This document shows, piece after piece, positions 1 through 8,602 of a stretch of DNA of 27,128 bases; position 1 is the stretch's first letter; the number at the start of each line of letters is the position of its first letter. This stretch comes from an uncultured Eubacteriales bacterium (lineage in GTDB: Bacteria; Bacillota; Clostridia; Lachnospirales; Lachnospiraceae): NCBI GenBank assembly GCA_900321915.1, contig ONXW01000306.1, positions 1 to 27,128 on the forward strand, written 5' to 3'. The notes beneath the pieces were generated by a model. The model saw nothing but the letters and a program-made list of their open reading frames with translations, was not told where the DNA came from and did not search any database. The position numbers and the translations under genes were made by a program.

Positions 1-771
1 GAGAAATACTGGGATGACATTGCTCCCTTCATCAAGTACGGATGCCTCAGGGACGAAAAGTTCGCTGAGAAGATGAATGATTATATTCTCTTCAAAAACC
101 TGGATAAAAAGTACCTGACCCTGAAGGATGTGCTGGAGGAAGCGAAGAGCGAAAACCACGAGAACAGAGTCTTCTATGTCACCGACGAGAAGGAGCAGAG
201 CCAGTACATCAACATGTTCCGCGAGGCGGGACAGGATGCGTTTATCCTGCCGCACAGCATTGACAGCCCGTTTATCGGACAGCTGGAGCAGAAGAATGAG
301 AACCTGAAGTTCCTGCGCATCGATGCGGATGTGAATGAAACCCTGAAGGAAGAGGTCGGGGAGGAAGAGAAGAAAGCCCTGGAGGAACAGGAAAAATCCC
401 TGACGGAGGTATTCCGCAAAGCTGTCGGAAATGATAAACTGACAGTGAAGGTGGAGAAGCTGAAGGATGCCGGCCTGGCGTCCATGATCACCGTCTCCGA
501 GGAGAGCCGCAGGATGGCTGACATGATGAAGATGTATAACCTCGGAGGCATGGATCCGTCCGTCTTCGGCCAGGCAGGCGAGACCCTGGTTCTGAACGCG
601 CAGAATACGCTGGTACAGTATGTCACGGAGCACACGGAGGGGGAGAATACCCCGAAGATCTGCGAGCAGCTCTACGACCTGGCTGCCCTGTCCCACGGTT
701 CCCTCACCCCGGAGCGGATGACAAAGTTTATCGCGAGAAGCAGTGAGATTACGGCGCTGCTCACGGAATAA
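1..771 (+). CDS. htpG: Chaperone protein HtpG (Hsp90), C-terminal part
   Basis: This frame is open from the first base and encodes the last 256 residues of an Hsp90-family chaperone; the N-terminal ATPase domain lies outside the window. HtpG is a cytosolic, ATP-driven homodimer that remodels client proteins. The visible part covers the end of the middle domain (EKYWDDIAPFIKYGCLRDEK, then KMNDYILFKN) and the whole C-terminal dimerisation domain, including the conserved stretch around SRRMADMMKMYN and the family-typical ending with SLTPERMTKFIARSSEI. A Bax-inhibitor-like gene starts 36 bases downstream on the same strand with no terminator between them, so the two are probably co-transcribed. 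Nothing looks broken; the gene is cut only by the window edge. Confidence 0.95.
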   Translation, partial: EKYWDDIAPFIKYGCLRDEKFAEKMNDYILFKNLDKKYLTLKDVLEEAKSENHENRVFYVTDEKEQSQYINMFREAGQDAFILPHSIDSPFIGQLEQKNENLKFLRIDADVNETLKEEVGEEEKKALEEQEKSLTEVFRKAVGNDKLTVKVEKLKDAGLASMITVSEESRRMADMMKMYNLGGMDPSVFGQAGETLVLNAQNTLVQYVTEHTEGENTPKICEQLYDLAALSHGSLTPERMTKFIARSSEITALLTE

Positions 772-807
772 CCACTGAAAAAGTGCTGTTGAGGAAAGGA
801 GAGGCTT

Positions 808-1530
808 ATGAATTATGAACCCATGAACCGGGAACCGGTGAATTATTATGAAGATGCGTGGCAGGCGCAGGAAACCCTCGGGGAGTACACCGCGAAGACG
901 TATCTCTGGATGTTCCTCGGATTGCTTGTGACGTTCGGCATCGGCCTGTCCGGCTATCTCTCCGGAGCCGTGCTGTACGCCTTCCGGATTCCGGGGGCGA
1001 TCCCGGTTCTTACGGGGCTGGAGCTGATCACGGTCCTGGTGCTCAGCTGGAAGATTAACACGCTCTCCGTCGGGATGGCGCGGTTCCTGTTCCTGCTTTA
1101 TTCCGCGATGAACGGCGTCGTGTTTTCCGTCTATTTCCTGATGTTCGGCGTGGGCGGGATGATGTTTGTCTTTGCGGCCACAGCTGTATTCTTCGGTACC
1201 ATGGCGGTAGTGAGCAAGGTTTTCAACATTGATGTCAGCGGCCTGCGCCCCCTGATGTTCGGGGGACTGATTCTCCTGATTGTGTTCGGGATCGCGTCGA
1301 TGTTCATCAATCTGGGCGCCTTTGAAGTGGTGCTCTGCTATGCGGGCATTATCATTTTCCTGCTGTTTACCGCCTATGACACGCGGAAGATCAGCGCCCT
1401 TTACAGGGCTTACAGCGGCAGCCCGGAAATGCTGGCCAAATCTTCTGTCATCTCCGCGCTGCAGCTTTACCTGGATTTCGTGAACCTGTTCATTTATATC
1501 CTGCGCCTGATGAATACCAGGAGGCGCTGA
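808..1530 (+). CDS. Bax inhibitor-1 (BI-1)/YccA family membrane protein
   Basis: The 240-residue protein has about seven hydrophobic segments after a short polar N-terminus (to about residue 30). The C-terminal part holds the BI-1 signatures: AYDTRKI with D191, and YLDFVNLFIYILRLM with D223. In the bacterial homologue YetJ the corresponding aspartate pair forms a pH-sensitive gate for calcium leak. Function here is inferred only from family: an inner-membrane channel-like protein whose physiological role in bacteria is unsettled. The start is supported by an AAAGGAG ribosome binding site about 8 bases upstream. It probably shares a transcript with htpG and ends before a strong terminator at 1588-1615. 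Length is normal for the family. Confidence 0.92.
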   Translation: MNYEPMNREPVNYYEDAWQAQETLGEYTAKTYLWMFLGLLVTFGIGLSGYLSGAVLYAFRIPGAIPVLTGLELITVLVLSWKINTLSVGMARFLFLLYSAMNGVVFSVYFLMFGVGGMMFVFAATAVFFGTMAVVSKVFNIDVSGLRPLMFGGLILLIVFGIASMFINLGAFEVVLCYAGIIIFLLFTAYDTRKISALYRAYSGSPEMLAKSSVISALQLYLDFVNLFIYILRLMNTRRR

Positions 1531-1587
1531 GCGGGATCCGGAAGGACTGCGGAAGCCCTTCCGTCCTCTGAACGATACGGGCCTTTA

Positions 1588-1615
1588 CCCCGCCGTGCTT
1601 GCACGGCGGGGTTTC
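1588..1615 (+). terminator. Rho-independent terminator after the BI-1 gene
   Basis: A perfect GC-rich stem pairs 1588-1597 with 1602-1611 around a CTTG loop, followed by TTTCTT. It ends the htpG/BI-1 transcript. Its 3' arm overlaps the -35 box of the next promoter. Confidence 0.88.
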
Positions 1616-1627
1616 TTCGCATATAAT
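1599..1627 (+). promoter_or_regulatory. Sigma-A-type promoter for the hybrid kinase gene
   Basis: TTGCAC at 1599-1604 and a perfect TATAAT at 1622-1627 are separated by exactly 17 bases. The start site should lie near 1634, giving a leader of about 47 bases with AGGAGG at 1667-1672, eight bases before the ATG at 1681. The -35 box lies in the loop and 3' arm of the preceding terminator, so the two signals share DNA. Confidence 0.75.
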
Positions 1628-1680
1628 GTTACTGTATTTTTATACGCTGCAACGCTGAAGCAATACAGGAGGCTGCGGGT

Positions 1681-4119
1681 ATGTCCGGGAATCAATTTGA
1701 ATTAAATGAACAGACCATGTCCATCATCGAGGAGATTGGGGGCCACATGCCCGGCGGGTTCTTTATCTACCGGGCCGCGGAGCCGGAAGAGCTTCTCTAC
1801 GCCAACAGCGCTGTTTTCCGGATCTACGGGTGCAGGGACCTGGAGGAATTCAAAGAGCTGACAGGCTTCACATTCCGGGGAATGGTCCATCCGGAGGATT
1901 ACGGCAGCGTCTCCGCTTCCGTTGCCCAGCAGGTCAGGGAGGACGAGGCGAAGATGGACTATGCGGAGTACCGCATAATCCGGAAGGACGGAAGCGTCCG
2001 GTGGGTGGACGATTACGGCCATTACGCGGACACAGCGGCTTACGGCGGGATATATACCGTATTTATCTCGGATATCACGGAAAAGCGGGAGCAGCAGGAG
2101 ATGGATTACGCGGTGCGGGACGCCGTGATTGCCGCCCTGACGGAAGCCTACAACACAGTATGGCTTATCAATGACATCGAGACCGAACAGTGCTCCCTGT
2201 ATCACAGCGATATGGACGGCGTCCACAGAGAGGCCATACAGAATGCCCTGGGCCACGCGAAATATTCCGATACAAAGGAACAGTATGTCGCCACCATGGT
2301 GGCGGAAGAAGACCGGGAGCGGATGCAGGAGCAGATCTCCCTGCCGTATATCTGCAGCCAGCTTGAGAAGAGGGACAGCTTCTCCGTCATTTTCCTGCGG
2401 GATCTGGAAGAGGGAAAACGCTATTACCGCATCGATTTCGGCAAGGTCCATATGCCCGGCGCGAAAACCGGGGTCATGATGGCTTTCCGGGATGTGGATG
2501 ACGAAGTCCGGAAGGACTATGAGATGCAGCAGAACCTGCAGGATGCCATCGAAGCCGCCAACGCCTCCAGCAAGGCCAAGAGCGCCTTCCTGTCCAGCAT
2601 GAGCCATGACATGCGCACCCCCATGAACGCCATTATCGGGATGACGGCCATCGCCGCGACCCATCTGGACGACAGGGACCGGGTGGCGGACTGCCTGAAG
2701 AAAATCACGGATTCTTCCGGACATCTTCTGGCGCTGATCAACGAAGTGCTGGATATGAACAAGATAGAATCGGGCAAGGTGGAGCTTTCCGAGGAGGAAT
2801 TCGACATCCCGGAGCTGATTGACAATGTGCTCGTCATGACAAAGCCCCAGGTGGACGCGAAAAAACACACCCTCTCGGTGCATGTCGGGGACCTGCAGCA
2901 TGAGAAGGTAACCGGGGACAGCACCCGGGTGCGCCAGATTCTGGTCAATCTCCTCAGCAACGCCATCAAGTATACGCCGGAGGGCGGAAAAATCGTCCTC
3001 AGGATGGAGGAGCGCGCTTCCGGCATTCCCGACATCGGCCTCTATGAGTTCGTGATAGAAGACAACGGCATCGGTATGAAGCCGGAGTTTCTGCAGCATA
3101 TATTTGAACCCTTCACCAGGGCGGAGGATAAACTGACGCAGTCCCAGCAGGGGACGGGCCTCGGCATGGCCATCACCAGGAATATTGTGCGTATGATGGG
3201 CGGGGACATCCATGTGGAGAGCACCTACGGCAGGGGAAGCCGCTTCACCGTGGAGATTTATCTCCGGCTCCGGGAGCCGGAACTCCTGCTGCAGGCGGAC
3301 TTTACGGACCTGCATGTGCTGGTGGCCGACGACGACCCGGTGAGCTGCGAATCCGCCTGCTGTATCCTGAACGACCTCGGAATGAACAGCGAGTGGGCTC
3401 TTTCCGGAAAATCGGCGGTGGACCGCGTCGCGGTGCGCCATGAACAGAACCGGGACTTTTTCGCGGTTATCATCGACTGGAAAATGCCGGATCTGGGCGG
3501 TCTGGAGACTGCCAGGAGAGTACGGGCCATTGTCGGGGAAGAACTGCCGATCGTCATTATGTCCTCCTACGACTGGTCGGATATCGAGTCGGACGCCAGG
3601 GAAGCGGGCGTGAACGCTTTTATCAGCAAACCGCTGTTCCGGACGAAATTCATCCGCGTATTCCAGTCCCTCCTGGAGAAGGGCGGGGAGGAGGAACAGA
3701 GCAGCAGGCCGCTTCGGAAGCTGGAGGACCTGAGCTTCGAAAACCACAGGGTCCTTCTCGTGGAAGACAACCATATCAACGCGGAGATCGCCATGAATAT
3801 ACTGCAGATGACCGGCCTGGAAGTCGACCGGGCGGAGAACGGCGAGGAAGCGGTGGAACTGTTTAAGAACGCTCCGGAGGGCAAATATACCCTGATATTC
3901 ATGGATATCCAGATGCCGCGTATGGACGGGTACGAGGCGACCAGGGCCATCCGGGCCCTCGGCACGGAGAGGGCGGCGAAGATACCTATCATCGCCATGA
4001 CGGCCAACGCCTTCGAGGACGACCGCAGGAGCGCCTTCAAGGCGGGAATGAACGGGCATATCGCAAAACCCCTGAACTTCGACGAGCTCTCCATGATACT
4101 GCAGCAGTGGATCAAATGA
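1681..4119 (+). CDS. Soluble PAS hybrid sensor histidine kinase with two receiver domains
   Basis: The 812-residue protein has no signal peptide or membrane segment, so it should sense a cytoplasmic cue. Order of domains: a PAS domain (about 16-137), a second, diverged PAS-like region (about 145-285), a HisKA dimerisation domain with phospho-acceptor H309 in SHDMRTPMNAIIGMT, and an ATPase domain with the N box at N423/N427, DNGIGM at 461-466 and GTGLGM at 491-496. Two receiver domains follow. The first has D551/D552, acceptor D599 and K650; the second has D696, acceptor D742 in FMDIQMPRMDGYEATR and K796. There is no Hpt domain and no DNA-binding output, so a partner phosphotransfer protein or effector must lie elsewhere. 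It has its own promoter and is followed, without a visible terminator, by the glnN promoter. The stimulus is unknown. Confidence 0.93.
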   Translation: MSGNQFELNEQTMSIIEEIGGHMPGGFFIYRAAEPEELLYANSAVFRIYGCRDLEEFKELTGFTFRGMVHPEDYGSVSASVAQQVREDEAKMDYAEYRIIRKDGSVRWVDDYGHYADTAAYGGIYTVFISDITEKREQQEMDYAVRDAVIAALTEAYNTVWLINDIETEQCSLYHSDMDGVHREAIQNALGHAKYSDTKEQYVATMVAEEDRERMQEQISLPYICSQLEKRDSFSVIFLRDLEEGKRYYRIDFGKVHMPGAKTGVMMAFRDVDDEVRKDYEMQQNLQDAIEAANASSKAKSAFLSSMSHDMRTPMNAIIGMTAIAATHLDDRDRVADCLKKITDSSGHLLALINEVLDMNKIESGKVELSEEEFDIPELIDNVLVMTKPQVDAKKHTLSVHVGDLQHEKVTGDSTRVRQILVNLLSNAIKYTPEGGKIVLRMEERASGIPDIGLYEFVIEDNGIGMKPEFLQHIFEPFTRAEDKLTQSQQGTGLGMAITRNIVRMMGGDIHVESTYGRGSRFTVEIYLRLREPELLLQADFTDLHVLVADDDPVSCESACCILNDLGMNSEWALSGKSAVDRVAVRHEQNRDFFAVIIDWKMPDLGGLETARRVRAIVGEELPIVIMSSYDWSDIESDAREAGVNAFISKPLFRTKFIRVFQSLLEKGGEEEQSSRPLRKLEDLSFENHRVLLVEDNHINAEIAMNILQMTGLEVDRAENGEEAVELFKNAPEGKYTLIFMDIQMPRMDGYEATRAIRALGTERAAKIPIIAMTANAFEDDRRSAFKAGMNGHIAKPLNFDELSMILQQWIK

Positions 4120-4121
4120 AA

Positions 4122-4150
4122 GTGACAAATGCGGACAAGTAATATATAAT
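4122..4150 (+). promoter_or_regulatory. Promoter for glnN
   Basis: GTGACA at 4122-4127 and TATAAT at 4145-4150 are 17 bases apart, starting two bases after the kinase stop codon. The expected start site near 4157 gives a leader of about 46 bases with AAAGGG before the ATG at 4203. I saw no clear inverted repeat that would mark a GlnR or TnrA operator. Confidence 0.72.
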
Positions 4151-4202
4151 AGTGCGTACGACAACTGACAGAGCAGGCTTGAGACGACCAGAAAGGGATT
4201 CT

Positions 4203-6323
4203 ATGGAGAATGATAAGATAAATATTCCCGAGCTGTTCGGGACGATGGTATTTAACGACGATGCGATGAGGGAACACCTTCCGAAGGCGGTCTATAAAAG
4301 GCTGCGGCAGACCATTGATGAAGGCCGGGACCTGGATCCGTCCATCGCCGATGATGTGGCCCACGCGATGAAAGACTGGGCCATTGACCATGGGGCAACC
4401 CATTATTCCCACTGGTTCCAGCCGCTCAACGGCGTTACGGCAGAAAAACATGATTCCTTTATCTCCATGCCTGACAGGCAGGGCCATGTCATTATGGAGT
4501 TTTCCGGCAAGGAGCTGGTCCGCGGGGAACCGGACGCGTCGTCCTTCCCGTCGGGCGGCCTGAGGTCCACCTTTGAGGCCCGCGGCTACACCACCTGGGA
4601 CTGCACCTCACCGGCCTTCCTCCGCAAGGAGACCACCGGCGTTACCCTCTACATCCCTACCGCGTTCTGCTCCTACAAGGGGGAGGCGCTGGACCAGAAG
4701 ACACCTCTTCTCCGGTCCATGCAGGCGGTCAATGAACAGGCGCTGCGGATTCTCAGGCTGTTCGGCAATACTACGTCCCGCCGCGTCATTCCCATGGTAG
4801 GGCCGGAGCAGGAGTACTTCCTGATAGATAAGGCAAAGTACCTGCAGAGGAAAGACCTGATGTACACCGGGCGGACCCTGTTCGGCGCCATGCCGCCGAA
4901 GGGGCAGGAGATGGACGACCACTATTTCGGAGCTATCCGTCCCAGGATAGGCGCGTTCATGAAAGAGCTGAATGAGCGTCTCTGGAAGCTGGGCGTCCCG
5001 GCAAAAACGCAGCACAATGAGGTGGCCCCGGCCCAGCACGAGCTGGCGCAGATCTACGAGGAGGCCAATATCGCCTGCGACCACAACCAGATGGTGATGG
5101 AGGCCATGAAGCGCGTGGCGGCCAACCATGGCCTGACCTGCCTCCTCTATGAAAAACCCTTTGCCGGGATCAACGGATCCGGCAAGCACAATAACTGGTC
5201 CCTGTCGACGGATGACGGCATCAATATGATGGATCCCGGAGTGACACCTCATGAGAATATCCAGTTCCTCCTGGTTCTGGCCTGCATCCTGAAGGCTGTG
5301 GATGAGCACGCGGGGCTGCTGCGGCAGTCCACCGCGGTCCCGGGAAATGACCACCGTCTCGGCGCTGCGGAAGCACCGCCGGCAATCATCTCCGTATTCC
5401 TGGGAGAGCAGCTGGAGGATGTGATTGAGCAGCTGATCGACAACGGTTCCGTAGAGCACACGAAGGAGAGCGGCGTCCTGAAGACCGGCGTCAACACCCT
5501 GATAGAAGTGAAGAAGGACGCCACGGACAGGAACCGCACATCGCCCTTCGCGTTTACCGGCAATAAGTTCGAGTTCCGTATGGTGGGTTCCTCCGCATCC
5601 ATCTCCAACGCCAACGTGGTGCTGAATACCATCGCGGCGGAGGCGTTCCGCGACGCGGCTGATGAGCTGGAGAAGGCGGAAGACTTCCAGATGGCGGTTC
5701 ACGATATGATCAAGAAGCTCTTTGCCGAGCACCGCCGGGTCATCTTCAGCGGAAACGGATATTCCTCCGACTGGGTGAAGGAGGCGGAGCGCAGGGGACT
5801 TCCCAATTACCGGTGCAGCATCGAATCGGTGGTGGAGCTGACCAGCGAAAAGTCCGTGAAGATGTTCCAGGATTTCGGCGTGTACACCAGGCCGGAACTG
5901 GAATCCCGCGCGGAGATCGAGTATGAGATATACTCCAAGACGATCAATATTGAGGCGAAGGCCATGCTGAATATCGCGGGCAAGCAGATTATCCCGGCGG
6001 TTGTAAAGTATACCACCCGCCTGGCGGAATCCATCAATGCGGTCCGGGCTGCATGCCCGGATGCCTGCCTCAGTTCCCAGACAGAGCTTCTCATGAACAC
6101 CTCGCGGCTTCTGGAGGAGATGCGGATGGCCCTGCACAGGCTGCGCGACGCCAACTTCAGGGCGGCAGGAATCGAGGATATGAAGGAGCGCGCGGCGTTC
6201 TACCTGAATGTGGTGTCACCGGAGATGCAGGCGCTGCGCACACCGGCGGATAAGCTGGAGATGCTCTGCGATAAGGACCTCTGGCCATTCCCGAGCTACG
6301 GCGATATGCTGTTTGAGATCTGA
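4203..6323 (+). CDS. glnN: Type III glutamine synthetase
   Basis: This 706-residue enzyme makes glutamine from glutamate, ammonia and ATP in the cytosol. It belongs to the large GSIII class (about 700 residues), not the roughly 450-residue GSI. Family landmarks include an N-terminal block with [12 protein letters not shown] and the conserved [20 protein letters not shown], then [16 protein letters not shown], the catalytic region [18 protein letters not shown], and the ATP/glutamate-binding [12 protein letters not shown]. An in-frame start 17 codons upstream is possible, but the ATG at 4203 fits the family N-terminus, has AAAGGG in front, and the upstream codons overlap the promoter's start region. 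It is transcribed alone between its promoter and the terminator at 6338-6374. Nothing is missing or truncated. Confidence 0.96.
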   Translation: MENDKINIPELFGTMVFNDDAMREHLPKAVYKRLRQTIDEGRDLDPSIADDVAHAMKDWAIDHGATHYSHWFQPLNGVTAEKHDSFISMPDRQGHVIMEFSGKELVRGEPDASSFPSGGLRSTFEARGYTTWDCTSPAFLRKETTGVTLYIPTAFCSYKGEALDQKTPLLRSMQAVNEQALRILRLFGNTTSRRVIPMVGPEQEYFLIDKAKYLQRKDLMYTGRTLFGAMPPKGQEMDDHYFGAIRPRIGAFMKELNERLWKLGVPAKTQHNEVAPAQHELAQIYEEANIACDHNQMVMEAMKRVAANHGLTCLLYEKPFAGINGSGKHNNWSLSTDDGINMMDPGVTPHENIQFLLVLACILKAVDEHAGLLRQSTAVPGNDHRLGAAEAPPAIISVFLGEQLEDVIEQLIDNGSVEHTKESGVLKTGVNTLIEVKKDATDRNRTSPFAFTGNKFEFRMVGSSASISNANVVLNTIAAEAFRDAADELEKAEDFQMAVHDMIKKLFAEHRRVIFSGNGYSSDWVKEAERRGLPNYRCSIESVVELTSEKSVKMFQDFGVYTRPELESRAEIEYEIYSKTINIEAKAMLNIAGKQIIPAVVKYTTRLAESINAVRAACPDACLSSQTELLMNTSRLLEEMRMALHRLRDANFRAAGIEDMKERAAFYLNVVSPEMQALRTPADKLEMLCDKDLWPFPSYGDMLFEI

Positions 6324-6337
6324 TAATAAGACATAAG

Positions 6338-6374
6338 AAAACCCCGGCAGGATTGATTTTCCTGCCGGGGTTTT
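6338..6374. terminator. Bidirectional terminator between glnN and the TRAP permease gene
   Basis: The stem pairs 6342-6351 with 6361-6370 (10 perfect GC-rich pairs, nine-base loop). An A-tract lies at 6338-6341 and a T-tract at 6371-6374, so it can end transcription of the convergent genes on both strands. Confidence 0.9.
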
Positions 6375-6417
6375 GCCGGTTCTGACGAAATGCAGCCCGG
6401 GGATACATCCCTCTCAG

Positions 6418-8469
6418 TTATGCTGCAGCCGGGTCGGCTTTCTTTTTGTGGGAGCGGTTCATGAAGAACGCAACCAGGAAAATAGCGATTCCGGCGATAT
6501 CGGTGATGTTGCCGGCATCCACAAGAAGCAGTCCGCTGATAATCAGCATAGCCCGCTCAAGCGGATTGCAGTTGGTGGAGAAGTACCCGGTGACGCCGGT
6601 CGCGATGCCCATCATGCCGATGACGGCGGTCGCGATGGACTTCAGCACCATGAAGACGAAGACAGGTGCGCTCCATCCGCCTGTGTTGACAAGAACCATA
6701 ACCGGGTTCAGGACGAACATGTAGGGTACCAGGTAGGCGGCGATTCCGAGACGGGTCGCGTTGAAGCCCGTCCTCATGGGATTGGATCCTGCGATACCGG
6801 AGCCGGCAAAAGCAGCCAGGGCAACCGGCGGGGTGATATCAGCCACGATACCAAAGTAGAACACGAACATGTGGGCCGCGATGGTCGGCACGCCGAGGGC
6901 TACAAGGGCCGGCGCGGAGATGGTGGCCTGGATGATATAGTTGGCCGTGGTCGGTACGCCCATGCCCAGAAGGATCGAGCAGAGCATGGTGAAGACCATG
7001 GTCAGCATCAGGCTTCCGTTTGCCAGGGCGACGATACCGTTGGCCATCTTCAGTCCGAGACCGGTCATGGTGACGGCGCCGACGATGATACCGGCGCAGC
7101 CGCAGGTGACGGCGACGGAGATGGCGCTGCGGGCGGACTGTTCCAGACCCTGGATAAACATCTTCAGGAACTGCACCACATTAAACTTGTGCTCCTTGCG
7201 GATGATTTCGACAATCCATACAAGAAGACATGCCAGGATGCCCCAGATGGCGGCGGTCATGGCGGAACGGCCCTGTACCAGGAGTACGACGATAACCACG
7301 ATGGGGAATACCATGTACCAGCCCCGTTTCAGGAGCTCCTTTACCACCGGGCGGTTCTCCTTCGGAATACCTGTCAGTCCGTACTTGAGGGCCTCAAAAT
7401 GGACGTTGGTGAAGATTCCGGTAAAGTAGAGAAGTGCCGGGACGCAGGCCGCCAGCGCTATCGTGCCGTAGGTACAGCCGATATACTCTGTCATGATGAA
7501 GGCGGCGGCACCCATAATGGGCGGCATGATCTGTCCTCCCGTGGACGCGGCCGCTTCTACCGCGCCGGCGAATTCCGGCCGGTATCCCGTCTTCTTCATC
7601 AGCGGGATGGTGATGGAACCGGTGGAAACTGTGTTGGCAACGGAGCTTCCGCTGACGGTTCCCTGAAGGGCGGAAGCGATAACGGCTGCCTTCGCGGGGC
7701 CGCCGGTCTGTCCGCCGAAGGCGCCCATGGCGAGACCGGTCATCCAGTCACCGACGCCGCTGGCCTTCAGGAATGTGGCAAATACCAGGAACAGGAAAAT
7801 AAAGGTTGACGATACGTAGATGGGCGAACCCAGGATACCCTCCGTGCCGAGCCATTCCGTACATACCACGCGCTTAAAGGTAAACTTCGCGTGGAACAGG
7901 AACAGTTCCCTGGGGATCAGGTGTCCGAACAGGGCGTACAGCAGGAAGAGGGAACCGATGCCGACGACAACGAGGCCGGCGACGCGCCGTGCGGCTTCCA
8001 GAAGGAGCAGGATCGCGATAACGCTGACGATGATATCCATCTTGGTGAAGCTTCCGGCACGGGTCAGGAGCGCCTTGTAGTTGATAATGTGATACGCGCC
8101 GCAGTACACGCAGGCAAGGGCGAGTATGTAATCATAGAACGGAATTGTCTTGCCGGGCTTTCCGTAGGCCGGGTAGAGAAGATACACCAGGCACATGGCG
8201 GCCGCAAGGTGCGGTGCGCGCTGCAGTGTCGACGGGAATGTCCCGAAGAAGCCGGTGTAGAGCTGGAAGCATGACCATGCGACGCATATGGCGAATACCA
8301 GCTTTGCGCCGAAGCCTTCCAGCCTGCGGTAAGCAGATTCCTTATCATACTTCTGCATGATTTCGTCCGCAGCTTCCGCAGCGAGCGCCTGTTCGTCAGT
8401 CAAACCAATGGGGTCTTTTGCTGTCTCTTTCACTTCGTCAGTTGGGAGAGTCTTATTTTCTTCTGCCAT
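6418..8469 (-). CDS. TRAP transporter fused permease, 4TM/12TM type
   Basis: The 683-residue membrane protein fuses the small DctQ-like and large DctM-like permease units, the usual arrangement for TAXI-type TRAP transporters. These are secondary, ion-gradient-driven importers that take substrate from an extracellular binding protein. A soluble N-terminus of about 50 residues precedes the first membrane segment (VFAICVAWSCFQLYTGFF). The DctM hallmark lies at about 265-325, with GSSVANTVSTGSITIPLMKK and AAASTGGQIMPPIMGAAAF. I chose the ATG at 8469, with GAGG seven bases upstream, over a TTG two codons earlier. The gene lies 133 bases downstream of its binding-protein gene on the same strand, with a hairpin between them. 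Substrate cannot be read from the sequence. Confidence 0.94.
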   Translation of the reverse strand: MAEENKTLPTDEVKETAKDPIGLTDEQALAAEAADEIMQKYDKESAYRRLEGFGAKLVFAICVAWSCFQLYTGFFGTFPSTLQRAPHLAAAMCLVYLLYPAYGKPGKTIPFYDYILALACVYCGAYHIINYKALLTRAGSFTKMDIIVSVIAILLLLEAARRVAGLVVVGIGSLFLLYALFGHLIPRELFLFHAKFTFKRVVCTEWLGTEGILGSPIYVSSTFIFLFLVFATFLKASGVGDWMTGLAMGAFGGQTGGPAKAAVIASALQGTVSGSSVANTVSTGSITIPLMKKTGYRPEFAGAVEAAASTGGQIMPPIMGAAAFIMTEYIGCTYGTIALAACVPALLYFTGIFTNVHFEALKYGLTGIPKENRPVVKELLKRGWYMVFPIVVIVVLLVQGRSAMTAAIWGILACLLVWIVEIIRKEHKFNVVQFLKMFIQGLEQSARSAISVAVTCGCAGIIVGAVTMTGLGLKMANGIVALANGSLMLTMVFTMLCSILLGMGVPTTANYIIQATISAPALVALGVPTIAAHMFVFYFGIVADITPPVALAAFAGSGIAGSNPMRTGFNATRLGIAAYLVPYMFVLNPVMVLVNTGGWSAPVFVFMVLKSIATAVIGMMGIATGVTGYFSTNCNPLERAMLIISGLLLVDAGNITDIAGIAIFLVAFFMNRSHKKKADPAAA

Positions 8470-8526
8470 CCGCAATCCTCTTTTCTGTAACTTAACACAT
8501 TTGTAACAGGTGTTTAGACGAACACA

Positions 8527-8551
8527 GGGGTATCCCTTTCCGGGATACCCC
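8527..8551 (-). promoter_or_regulatory. Intergenic hairpin between TRAP binding protein and permease genes
   Basis: GGGGTATCCC at 8527-8536 pairs perfectly with 8542-8551 around a five-base loop. No T-run follows on either strand, so it is not a classical terminator. In this position it may stabilise the upstream binding-protein message or reduce read-through into the permease gene. Confidence 0.6.
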
Positions 8552-8602
8552 CGCTATTCATCTTTCTGAATCAGCACAGGCGATTCAGGACGGGCTCATA
8601 CA

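Noticed and set aside
1702..4164. Antisense open frame opposite the hybrid kinase
   Set aside because: It mirrors the kinase codons and matches no protein family that I recognise.
4157..4202. Glutamine riboswitch or other leader RNA before glnN
   Set aside because: The leader is only about 46 bases long and no recognisable riboswitch core was seen.
6373..7809. Plus-strand open frame over the TRAP permease gene
   Set aside because: The minus-strand permease has full family motifs; this frame is His/Asp/Gly-rich shadow sequence.
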